Shown here: positions 33,960-45,100 of the stretch, piece after piece | How positions within the stretch are numbered: position 1 is the first letter of the stretch | Layout: each line of letters starts with the position of its first letter | Assembly: GCA_030062745.1 (NCBI GenBank) | Contig: CP099848.1 | Coordinates: 6,379,685-6,443,684 of the forward strand | Length of the DNA stretch: 64,000 nt | Direction: 5' to 3' | Source: Capitulum mitella | Lineage: Eukaryota > Arthropoda > Thecostraca > Pollicipedomorpha > Pollicipedidae | Notes under the pieces: model-generated | The model's input: the letters and a program-made list of their open reading frames with translations, nothing else | What the model was told of the DNA's origin: nothing | Database searches by the model: none | Position numbers and translations under genes: made by a program

Positions 33960-35150
33960 CCAATTTCACCCTATTACCGGGAGGGGGGGGGGCGGAATCC
34001 GCCCCCCTCGGGTTTTTTGCTTGCCAATTCCAGGCTTTTTAGCGCAGCTTCACGAAACTTGGTAACTTTTCCTAGCTATTCTTTCTACGTGCCGTGACAA
34101 AATTTCAAAATTCTACTTTGCTCAGGGGCGGAGTCAGGCAACGTTTTTGGGAGGCACCTCATGCCATTTTTGGCCATGTTAAGGGTAAAAGGAAAATGTC
34201 TGCCAAAAACAGAGTTTTTAAGATAGAACTTAAAACTTTATATGGATGTATAGCTAAATAGTTGGGCCATGTGCAAATGTAATTTTGTGCACCTGAGGTC
34301 ATTTTACAAGGTCAGGTCAAGGTCAAAAGTCAATTTTTTTGCAATTATTTCGGCGCCGTTTTTTTCAAATGCCAAACCCGGAATATATATGACGTAGAAG
34401 GGTGCCTTCTACTTGTGTAGCAAGTTTCAGCTTGATATCAGGTCGGGTCACGGAGCTATGACCTAAAATGTCAGTGCGCGTACCCTATATCGCAATAGCC
34501 ATAAAATGAAATTTTTGAAATAGAGTGAATTCAAATAATTGAAAACGTTTAAAGATAATATTAAATACATAGGAGATCATTCCAAGTGACCCCAAGGTCA
34601 CTGGAGGTCATTTAAGGTCAAAGGTCACAAGTTGATCTGAGAAACGTGTGACCATGACAGTTCCCCCTTTTTCATGTCCCTGGCACCGCCTATTCTAACA
34701 TTATACAAACATTGTAATGCGATTTGTACTTCTTTAGCATAACATGACTAGCAGAAGCCAAAAAAGGGTGTTTGCCTCTTTTGTTCATCCAGTTGTTAGA
34801 AAACTAATCCTCCTATTTTTGAAACCCCGGAACGCCTATGAATTTTCTCAAAATTTCAGATTTGTGGACCCATGGTAAACGCCCTATTCATAATCTCTCG
34901 ATTCATGCCAGTTTCATCGAAATCGGTTGATAAACAACGGAGTTATAAGAAGTCCAAAAGTACCCCCCATTTTGACATTTTTGCCCCCCTGTATCCACAA
35001 ATTTCAAAATTTTGGAAATTTATTTTTATAAAGATGTAGTTCACGTCACGGCAAATCGATTGCCGTTTGTTGCGATGAAATCGGACAAGTAGTTCTCGAG
35101 ATCTCAGGGGGGGGGGCCGAATCCGCCCCCCCTGCCGGGAATCGGCCATA
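33960..35150 (-). repeat. Interspersed repeat family A, copy 2 (inverted relative to copy 1), extended
   Basis: The part at about 33,960-34,570 is the reverse complement of 4,100-4,705. The remainder to about 35,150 belongs with it by ending in a second G/C palindrome (ggggccgaatccgcccccc near 35,112). It carries clusters of AGGTCA words, detailed in the findings. No ORF of note. Confidence 0.7.
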
Positions 35151-35653
35151 CCGTGTAGCCCTCCGGGAATGGGGTTAAATTATATTTCTGAGGTTGGACA
35201 TGCAAATGTGAAATAATCACTTTAACATCAACGACGTTGTGGAGTAAAAAAATGGGCTTTTATCTATGCATAAAATTTATTAAACATATATTAACACAAC
35301 TTTAAGGAAATTGTGATTCTTTTGCTGGAAGCTGCATGAACGTGCCGGCAATGGCTTACAAAAAGCGTCAAAGTGGGGCGGACTACTCAAGTGGAAAACT
35401 GCATCAAAGTTCAAAATAGACTTTGTCAAGGTATGGCACAGCCCATAATCAGACCGAATTATTACTTGAACGATCCATACACAGCGTGCTTTTCCTGGCA
35501 TGAGGTTAAGATACTTGAGATCATCCTAGCATAATAACATTCCTAACGCTGGATGAACAGCAGTCTTCGCAACTGACAACTTAGGTTAGACGCCCGTGAT
35601 AAGCACGAATTAGCTTATCATTATTATATGTAGAATCGAGTACTGTAAAAATC

Positions 35654-35691
35654 TTCATAACCACCTCGCCTGACGGCTCGGTGGTTATGAA
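35654..35691. repeat. Hairpin with 12-bp perfect outer stem
   Basis: TTCATAACCACC (35654-35665) pairs exactly with GGTGGTTATGAA (35680-35691). Inside, GCC and GGC pair around tgac, giving a two-part stem with a symmetric tc/tc internal loop. Confidence 0.8.
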
Positions 35692-36394
35692 AATCACTGC
35701 AGCACGAGAACATAAATAAATTTGTCGCATGACGCGCACGTGACCTAAATCGAAATTTTCAGATGAATTCTGTCATGCATATCAAGGCTGTACATATCCC
35801 TAGTATGTATCATGTATATTCTGAGACAAAAAACGAATGCTAAACCACATTCTAATCTACTATTGAAACGACTGGAAAAGTAGAGTTATTTAGAACCGGC
35901 ACAGTTCCAACAAGCACAAAAAACGTGATCCCAGCTTCTAAAAGTTTGCGTCATTTTTGGGGACGAAAGACGTTTGCACCACATCACTCGAATCAAGCAA
36001 TACTGGCAATGCGACGCCAACTACTTGCCAGCGCTTCATTCCACGTCATTGTCCCTCGAATGCCGGGAACACATCAAAGACAGCCGATGCCATCTCTTCA
36101 TACTGCTCAGATGTTGGTTCCATGCTGCGAAGAATATGCACGTATTAGCCAGCCAACTTGAGTATTCGTTAGTTGGGGGGTCGAATGGGGAAACAAGAAG
36201 TGCTCACTTTTGATCAGAAATAAGTAACAACTATCATGTAGTCTTCATTTCTAAAACTCTGACAAGAAGCGATTAGGTTATTTTGATGCATTAAATAAAT
36301 GAACGAGAAATGTGCACTGGTTTCCCCGCTACGAAGCAGCATTACAGAACTGGATACAAGCATATTGTGGTACCACTGAACCGAACGCTATTCC

Positions 36395-36840
36395 AGTGTG
36401 AGACGAAAGCGGGAGATGACAACAAAAGACAGTGTCGGGAGACGACAGTAACGGACGATGCTGGGAGTCGAGAGCGAAAGACTGCGACAGAAAACGACAG
36501 AAAAAGACGATGGTGGCAGACTTCAGAGGAGGAGGCAACTGGAGACAACAGTAAGAAATAACAGCAAACACAGCGGGAGACTAGAGCAAAACGGCAACTG
36601 GAGATATCAACAGGAAACAACAGTAGGATGAAACAGCAGGAGATAGCAATGTCAGACGATACAGGAAGACAGCAGCACGAACAAAAGAGGAATAAGGAAG
36701 CAGCAGAAAACAGCGGATGATGACCGCGGGAGGAAGTAACAGAAGACGGCAGCAGGATGGCTGGTGACGGCAAGAGTGGCAGCAGAAGACAACAGCGGAG
36801 CACGGCAGAGACAGGCAAAAGAAGATGGCAAACACAGGAT
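36395..36840. repeat. Purine- and CA-rich degenerate repeat, very poor in T on the plus strand
   Basis: About 445 bases built from variants of ggagacaacag, gacgacag and agcagaagac. It produces a 213-aa minus-strand ORF of Ser, Cys, Leu and Val that I regard as an artefact. Confidence 0.75.
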
Positions 36841-38256
36841 GCGGCAGCATTAGGGCCACTGTAATCCTTCCGAGAACTGTGGCCTCCGCGGTGAATGCAG
36901 CCAGATGCGAAACATCTGCCCATGATACCAATAAAATCTGATATGATGTCTTCTCTACGAAAAGGCGCCAATAAACACCACAAGACGTAGCTTCACACAT
37001 ACATAAACACATCTGCTTCGTTTGTTCAACGCCCAATGACAAAATACGCACCGATAACGACACAAACGTGTCACGTCCAATTCGACTGGCGTCATGCCAG
37101 GCGACAGGGAATGAGGAGCTTGCGCCACACATCTCCCATTGATCCTGAGACACTGCACATGACTTCTGCCGTTTCAGAAAACAGGGCAGGGGAAAAGGAG
37201 CATCGTAAAATTGAACACAGCCCACACGGGATGCCACTTTCTTCACCCCCCAAGCTGGTCGACTTTTCTATGATGTCGACTGTACCATTATGGCTAATTA
37301 CGGTCCGCACAGCCATCTGAACCGACATGAATACACGAGCTCATACAAATGATAAAAAAAGATGAATCGTTATTCCAAAAGCTGAAGTCAGCAAGGATTT
37401 GGTACAAGAAACAGCATATCTTAGCCTGATCTGATGCGTCCCCGATGCCTGATCTGATGCTTATATCATTACAAAACGCAGCACACAGGAACAATTTATG
37501 TGATATATTTCATGGCTGCCTGTATATGTGTTTTTACCTCACTGATATGTGATGAAATGAAATGGTATCCGGATAGTTTCTTGGTAAGACCCATCTGAAA
37601 AATGAAAGTTTCACCTATAAGGAAAAATCGGGTACGAATGGTGAGGTAGGTAACCAAACGTTACACGAGGACGCTGCTATTTGTCCTGGAACCCGACTGA
37701 AGTTAGCAGGGAAATATCGCGGGAAATGTACTCCTTTGCCCCGATGCGTTTTGTGAAAATAATCGGAAGTGCAGATGAGCGTTGATTCTCATGGCTGAAC
37801 ACATCAAGAACCAGTGCTCCCCAAACAGACGGCCACCGCAACTCAACGGATGTGTGCGCTCACACGACTTGTCCTTACCACATCGTTTGAGTAGTGAATG
37901 ATGCAAATATCACGTCCATGATCTGAGACCAATCTGACGTCTTCAGCTTAGAAGAGCCGTCTTCGAGCTGATTCCGTAGGCTCTTTGTGAGGTGATTCGG
38001 ATCCAAGTACCTGCATGAAAAACACCTCGGATTTAGAAGAAGGCCATGTCAGGTGACAATCATCTCCTTGAAACATGTCTTTTCAAAACACATCCGATGA
38101 TTCAAAACTTCGCTTTTTTGGAAAGCGACGAAAGCAGGAAAAATGCAAACACAAAACGCAATGTTTATTTGGGCTTGTCACCTGGTACACCCAGATGTCT
38201 CCAATCGTTTACTTCCAGATGCTGCTAGATGAGCTGGCGCTGTCCGCTCAGGAGGT

Positions 38257-38994
38257 CTGTCTTCTCCACAAGAGAAAACGGAGCCAGAATGCCCGTCACC
38301 AATAGTGCTGTACAAAGTAGTTGGATAAACTTACCATCCGAATACTTAAAAGTGATCTGAACCGGTGAGCGACAAATGAAACTGCTGAACGTAAATACAT
38401 GAAAGGCAACAGGTTCCACCAGTCATTCATCTTAAACCAGTAGCATACGGAAGGATGCAACCTCTTAAAGTAACGGATAATGAAGATTATTGTCGGAGTT
38501 AAAACTCCTTGTTAAGCCTTTTCGAAGGGATAGAGCCGTGTCGTATGTAGAGTCACTACTTCCCCGCTAGTCAGATTACTATCTCGTTAGTCAGACCCCC
38601 AAGTGGTCATTGGCCCAAGGGCTCTAACGTCACCTTTGGTTTCAGTTGCACCCCGCACTGCAATGAATACAGTCTGTTGAGGAATCCCGTGGTCCGGGTC
38701 TCGCGTGCAACACTCCGACCGCGGATATGACGGACGCTACATATAGTTCCTGAAGTTTCTTTTAATGTCCGATCAAAATCGGACCCTATGTTGCTATTTC
38801 TATATTACAGCAGGACACGGGACCAGGCCGCTTTGTTACATGAAAAATCAAGTAAATATCAATCAGTTAGATATGAGCGTATTTCTGCGGGCCGTTTGCA
38901 CCAGCGCTATTATGGTTAAAATGCGTACAGAAAAGATGCAAACGATGAAAGATGCGAAGACGCATTTGTGTAGAAAGTATGCGTAAGACGGTCG
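38257..38994. other. No gene recognised; ends at an assembly gap
   Basis: Short ORFs only. It includes DNA upstream of the first recognised exon of the minus-strand gene, so its missing 5' exons may be here or in the gap. Confidence 0.4.
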
Positions 38995-39494
38995 NNNNNN
39001 NNNNNNNNNNNNNNNNNNNNNNNNNNNNNNNNNNNNNNNNNNNNNNNNNNNNNNNNNNNNNNNNNNNNNNNNNNNNNNNNNNNNNNNNNNNNNNNNNNNN
39101 NNNNNNNNNNNNNNNNNNNNNNNNNNNNNNNNNNNNNNNNNNNNNNNNNNNNNNNNNNNNNNNNNNNNNNNNNNNNNNNNNNNNNNNNNNNNNNNNNNNN
39201 NNNNNNNNNNNNNNNNNNNNNNNNNNNNNNNNNNNNNNNNNNNNNNNNNNNNNNNNNNNNNNNNNNNNNNNNNNNNNNNNNNNNNNNNNNNNNNNNNNNN
39301 NNNNNNNNNNNNNNNNNNNNNNNNNNNNNNNNNNNNNNNNNNNNNNNNNNNNNNNNNNNNNNNNNNNNNNNNNNNNNNNNNNNNNNNNNNNNNNNNNNNN
39401 NNNNNNNNNNNNNNNNNNNNNNNNNNNNNNNNNNNNNNNNNNNNNNNNNNNNNNNNNNNNNNNNNNNNNNNNNNNNNNNNNNNNNNNNNNNNNN
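38995..39494. other. Assembly gap of exactly 500 N
   Basis: The run is exactly 500 N, a typical fixed scaffold-gap size, so the true distance is unknown. Duplicated copy B begins 26 bases after it. Confidence 0.99.
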
Positions 39495-40976
39495 GCTGAA
39501 CCATTGTGATATTAACCCCACATTGGAAGTAACCTGTGGTGCACACCGTGACTGAAAAGACAGTAGTTGTAGCCAAGAGGTTTCCACCTGGCCACTAAAC
39601 CATTATTTGAAATGCACAGTGTAGATGTTTTCATTTGCTTATAATGTACATTGACCTACTCCCTTTTTATGTGGGAAGAAGGCACTGGTTTGCCAGCCTA
39701 TGTTTTTATAAGAAATTATTTTGAAAAGAAACAAAATATGCAAAGGAAATTTGCAGTGCACATTGTGCGATACCACATGTTTTCATCTTTTGCATGAGTT
39801 TAGCTGTCATAAGGTATTTCACTGAAGAAGCTTCAAAGATTGCAGTGATTCATTTGTAAGTTTTTTTTGGTTAATCATGTGCACTTCTGATCTGGTTTCC
39901 TGTGCACTCATGGTTTTTGGCCTTAAATGAAAATTATCTTTACCTTTTTTCTAGGCTGAGTACTAGAGTGCTCAGCCAGTTACAGGGTGGCATCCCAGAT
40001 TGTTGTTCATGAATTTTAATCAGTCTGGCTAATTCTGAGGCAGACATGTTAGTTCATTTGATTAGTGACTTATTTTTCTCACACAGATACATTTGCTGGA
40101 AAATCAAACATTTAATTAAATCATATGAACATTCGAATAAAAAGACAGCCTACCAGCTTAGTTGTTGGAAGAACAAAAAGACATCTTCCTTGGAATGCCC
40201 AAAAAAGGAAAAATTTACCAACTTCAATTTATACTGAAAGACTCACTGCAGTTTGCTGACTGAAGAGTTTTGCAAAATTTGATACCTAATTCCTTTCTGC
40301 AGTGCCTCATATGTGGGTTTTTTTATTGTGTCAGAAGTTGGTAAATATTTCTTCACTTTTATTTGTTCATCCCCTATCCGGAATTCGGTGACTAGGAATG
40401 CTGAGGCCTGTATCTGCCATAGTGCACAGACCTATAAACTGGATGAATATAGACTGGAATGAAACATTTTCGAAAAAAAGAGAAAAAAGAAAAAGAGACT
40501 GGATGTTGTATTTGCTAACTGAAGAAGTTGTAGCCCGTCATGTTCATAAGAAAAAAGACATTTTTTTTTGGTAAGATCTTCGCTTGTATGCGATTCTAAT
40601 GCACCTGTCCCATCGCAGCGAAGGAAGTTACTTATGTCTGTGAGAACCGATCCTGCAACCCACCACCCATATCCTTCCCATTTCCCAGCGCCCAAACCAT
40701 TTTCTGCGAGACGACAACCTCTCACGTTATCGTAAACTAAAAGAACGGCGGCGCGCAAGCGACAGAAGCTGACGGCGACGTATTGATGATAAACAGAGCC
40801 TTTTGAACTGTTCCGGGCCGTGCGAGAGCTCTCGCGCTGGCCTCGTATTTGAGCGCCCGGCCCGCAGTTCCAGTGTCGTGCTCGTCAGTGGCGCCGCTAC
40901 TGGCCCGGCTGTGGCGTGCGACCGTCCGCGTGCGACCCCCAGCTGAACGACTCGTTCGAAACTAGCCCGAGACACC

Positions 40977-42071
40977 ATGCTGAGCACTCTGCTGACATCG
41001 GCCAGGTCGGCCTCGCTCGTCTCAAGGTCAGTCGGTGCCCGGGATTGGCGCTGAAGGTCACCGGTCGGCGTCCGCTGGCCGGCAGCGTCCGAACCGTGTC
41101 AGCGACGCTGTTGCCATGCTGTGGGAGAAACGTGTCTCTGTGTATTTACTGTGGATTTGTTGATTGACAGTAGTTTTATGGGTGTTAGTATGAGCCTTTC
41201 TGCTGGGTGTTCGTCTCCTGCACCGGAAAAAGGGGCGTGCATGCATGATGTAACACCCGGTCGTAGAAAGGTGTATGAATCCCTACGGAAGGCAGGTTAT
41301 CGCTGTTTTGTATTCTACCGTTCACTGACGTGGGCAGCGTCATCTCAGAAACCGTTATGTCTCGACGGAAATAAGTGATGTGCAAGTGATGAAATGGTAG
41401 ACATTTATTTTAAGCATACCTAAGCATTTACTGCTATTCGTTTCTGGTCACAGCAATGGGACTGCGTTTGAATGTTTATATTCCCAGTATTGTTTGGGTT
41501 TGGAATGACTGCATGGTTTAGACCTAGTTCTGAAGTCGACGCCTTTTTCCTAATACGCCGTTAATGTGTGAAGTAACGCGATGTCTACGATCGTTGCCTT
41601 TCTGACGATGCATATGGTGCACATTAGCGGTGCATACACAGCAGTCACATTGCTCGGAAAGGTTTGCCTGGATTTTGCTTTACGGTGAAACCCCGTGCTT
41701 ATTTAAGCCTTTGTAGCCCCATATGTACTCAACGTGCAGCTGCAGGTGATGGCTGGTGTTGTGGTCAAAACTTAACTTGCCGTTGAAGACATTGCGGGAG
41801 CGATTGGTATGATTCTTTATCAGCCGGCTGCTAGCCGACGTGTGGCCATATGTGCAGTAAACATGACCTAACGTCTCTGTTTACAAATGCCACACTATTG
41901 CCTCCGGTGGACGACACTCCGGCGCAGTGGTTTCAGCCGTTGCTGGACTCGCGTCTCTCTGTCGTCCGTGACGCGTCTCACGTCTCCCTCTCCACGGTTG
42001 TCTCGGCTGACCTTCGCCCGGTGCCGGCAGCGCTGTCCGGGCGTCCCCCTGCCTGGCTCGACAGCTGAGCA

Positions 42072-42102
<31 letters not shown>

Positions 42103-45100
42103 ACGTGAGGAGGGGCGCCGGCGCGCCGCCGCCCGGCTGGCCGCCCTGGGCGGCGGTGCCGCGCTGCTCGGCGTCGGCGCGTGGCTGGCGCACGAGCGGC
42201 GTCCTCTGGCGGCGGCCCGCGCGCCAGCGCCGGCCTACGGCGAGCGGCGCAGCGACCTGCCCACCTTCTCCATGGACGAGGTGTCGCGGCACGCCGACCT
42301 CGAGAGCCGCGTCTGGCTCACCTACAACCAGGGCGTGTACGACGTCACCGACTTCGTCAAGAAGCACCCCGGTACGGCGCCGGGGCCGGCCGGCTTGGCG
42401 CGGCTCCGGCGGGCGGCGGCGATCCGGCCGCGGCGGCGCTGGCCGGAGCGATGGCGTGCCGTTCGTGTCGTGTAATCCGTTTGGCCGTCGCCCTTGGCAT
42501 TCGCTTATGCCAGCGCCCGAGAACCGTGTCCGGTATATGAAGCATGCCGTGCGGGGTTGCTGCCGGGGTTTCATCAGCCCGCCGCCCGGCTGCACAGCGC
42601 TTCCGGCCGCTGTGCTGCCGTTGTGCAGACTGCAGTTCTGAACGCTTACGTCCCGTGCAGCGTTCTGGCTGCGTCCCAGCGGCTGCTGACCTCTGGCCGC
42701 GCTGCCTTCAGGTGGAAGCTCCATCATGATGGGCGCCGGGGGCTCGGCCGACCCGTTCTGGGACCTCTACGCCGTCCACAAGCAGGAGCACGTGCTGAAG
42801 CTGCTGGAACAGTACCGCATCGGTGAGCTCTGCGCGGTGCGTCTGCCACTCCCCCCTACTCGATGCTGATCTCTGGATTTCCTGGAAATAATAAGGTTGG
42901 CGAAAAACACAAGGACGGCAAGGCTGCCTCTGCGTGACACAGTTTACCCTCAATCGTCAGTGCTTGCTCGGCCTTGTTCATTGTTGGTCAGCCGGAGAAG
43001 CAGACGAAGCCGGCAGTGCTTGTGGAGGACGCCGCTGGGCGGTGCTGCTGTCGGTAGAAGTAATCCTGCAGCTGTGCAAACTTTTCCTGACGGGGAGGTC
43101 AGCGCTTCCGTCGATTGTTGGTGTTAGCCCGTGTGCATTCAGGGTCCGTCGCTGTGTGCGCTCGGTGTTGGTGTTTGCTGGAGGTGCGTGAATCAGTTGT
43201 GTGCATCACTACTCAGTACTGTCCAGCGCGGCATCGCGCCGTGGACAGTCACGAGGGTGTTAGGTTACTCGTCTGCACGTCACTGCGGTCCGCATGGGAG
43301 TCTGAGAAAAAACACCATTAAGTGTCGAAAGTTCGGCCTTCAAAGTCCAGTAGATCGTAAATTAATGAAGATCGATGCAAAGGGTACATCCATTGGTTTT
43401 CCTGCTCCTCCTCGGAGTACGCCGCTGTCTCAGTCTGCCCGCCGACGTCTCCCAGGCGTCCGGCTGCTGACGGCGCCGCGTCTCCCCCTCAGGCAACGTG
43501 CGGTCGGACGAGGTGGGCTCGCACCGCGCCGGCATGACGGACGACCCGTGGGCGGCCGAGCCGCGCCGTCACCCGGCCCTCCGGCCCAGCTCGCGCACGC
43601 CCTTCAACGCCGAGCCGCCGCCGGCGCTGCTCGCGGACAACTTCCTCACGCCCAAGTGAGCCGGCCGGCCGGACCTGGGGGTGCACCGCGCGGCGGGGTT
43701 GGCTGGGCGTGGCCCGGCAGTCGGAGTCTGCTGAGTCGTCGGGGCCGTCTGTTGTGGTGCCTTCTGGTCTGTTCGGATGTGCACCTTGCGATGAGAAATT
43801 GCGCGATTGGAAATGTTAGGGTCCAGGTAGTCAAAAGTCTCAAGTTCTTTCGTTTAGTTGCGGCAGGAAAATCCGTCAAAATATGTTACTGAATTATAGT
43901 GTTCATATGGGGACGATTTAGTGCGCGCTTTATGCATGCTCGGTGATTTTTTTAAAAATATTGTTCCTCTTGTGCAGCATTCGTGGCTAAGAAGCGTTTG
44001 CTACAGTGGTTGCACTTACGAAGACGTCGTTTGCCTGTTTTAGTGCCATGTTGTGGAGAAAGTGTTGTGCTTTAATTTTCTTGCGTGCAGACGTGCAGAC
44101 GCCTCGTCGATGTTAAGTGCATTCAGTAATCGATTGGATCGGTCATCAGCGGACGCTTTCTGTACCGCCATGGACCGTTCACCGGAGCTTACGTCACTGG
44201 AGCTAGGCCGAGCCCGGCCGAGCGCCGATCTGTTCATACCGAGTCCAGCCGAGCGCCGGTCTGTTCATACCGAGCCCGGCCGAGCGCTGGTCTGTTCGGA
44301 CTGAACTGTCTGGGCCTGTGTTTGACCAGACCGGCGGCTGTTGCAGCGACCTGTTCTACGTGCGCAACCACCTGCCGGTACCGGTGGTGGACGAGGCTGC
44401 CTACGAGCTGGAGGTGGACGGCGTGGGCGTGCGCGGTCTGACGCTCAGCCTGGACCAGCTGAAGAAGGACTTTGAGCCGGTCACCGTCACTGCGACGGTC
44501 ATGTGCGCCGGTCAGTGCCTCTGTCGACTGGACACGGTGTCGCCGTTGTGTCGACACGGTGTCGCTGTTTCGGCTCGGTGTCGTTGCTCTCTCGACACTG
44601 TCTCCGCTCGCGACAACCCCCTCCTCACGGTCGGTCATCGGCTTCGACACCACGCGTCCGTCATAACGACCACTCCGTCACGGCCGTCACACCGAGAACC
44701 ATGTCACGCACGTCACGCCGAACGCCCTGCCACGCCGTCACACAGACCACCCTGCCGCGTCCGACCGCCCTGTCACTCCGTCACGCTGACGGCTCTGTCA
44801 CGTCCGTCACGCCGGCCTGTCAGTCGCGAGCCTTGTGACAGTGACGCGCCGGCTGGCCGGTCGCCACTCTGTGAGGCTCGTCGGTTCGTCGGCTCGACGC
44901 GCGGCTAGCCAGCCGCTGGACGGGCTGGCGGCCGGCGGCGGCCGCCCGGCTGGCGCCCGGTAGCCGCTGCCCGGCAGGCGACTGACGGCCGCGGCCCGGC
45001 AGGTGACTGACGGCCGCTGTCCGGCAGGTAACCGGCGGAGCGAGATGTCGGCCGTGAAGAGCGTGCGCGGCCTCTCCTGGGGTCACGCGGCCGTGGGTAA

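Larger units (their letters stand above)
31063..38256 (-). pseudogene. Multi-exon gene of an uncharacterised family known from fish and other animals, probably broken
   Basis: Minus-strand exons, 5' to 3': 38256-38182 (weaker), 38010-37879, 36124-36046, 32309-31964, 31687-31570, 31152-31063, with GT-AG borders and mostly fitting phases. Readings include YLDPNHLTKSLRNQLEDGSS and SDWSQIMDVIFASFTTQTM; then MEPTSEQYEEMASAVFDVFP; then PPLSKLNEIDMQRKINELK, ETFPDRRQKV and YPRLFSNQQ; then FQNFQDAIEKKMSEFQELL; then DTLRQVSHLLGCSKGDLFQ. From memory this order (YPTxxQYxxVAxAL, basic KFKNRRR, a proline linker, TFxxRRxEV, PxL) is that of a large uncharacterised vertebrate family; function unknown. Breaks: exon 3 reaches TGA at 36048-36046, and the following bases make sense only in another frame. 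The 32309-31964 exon starts with a family-like basic stretch (KLRDKFKNRRRAKR) in a different frame from its remainder. Either a pseudogene or assembly indels. The 3' end was not found. Confidence 0.5.

Noticed and set aside
35654-35691. Rho-independent terminator
   Set aside because: The hairpin has the right look, but the sequence is eukaryotic and no gene ends there.
36342-36983. 213-aa minus-strand ORF rich in Ser, Cys, Leu and Val
   Set aside because: It follows the purine-rich repeat read in reverse. Its membrane-like look is an artefact of composition.
38863-39587. ORFs of 185-237 aa running through the N tract
   Set aside because: Most of their length is undetermined sequence in the assembly gap.
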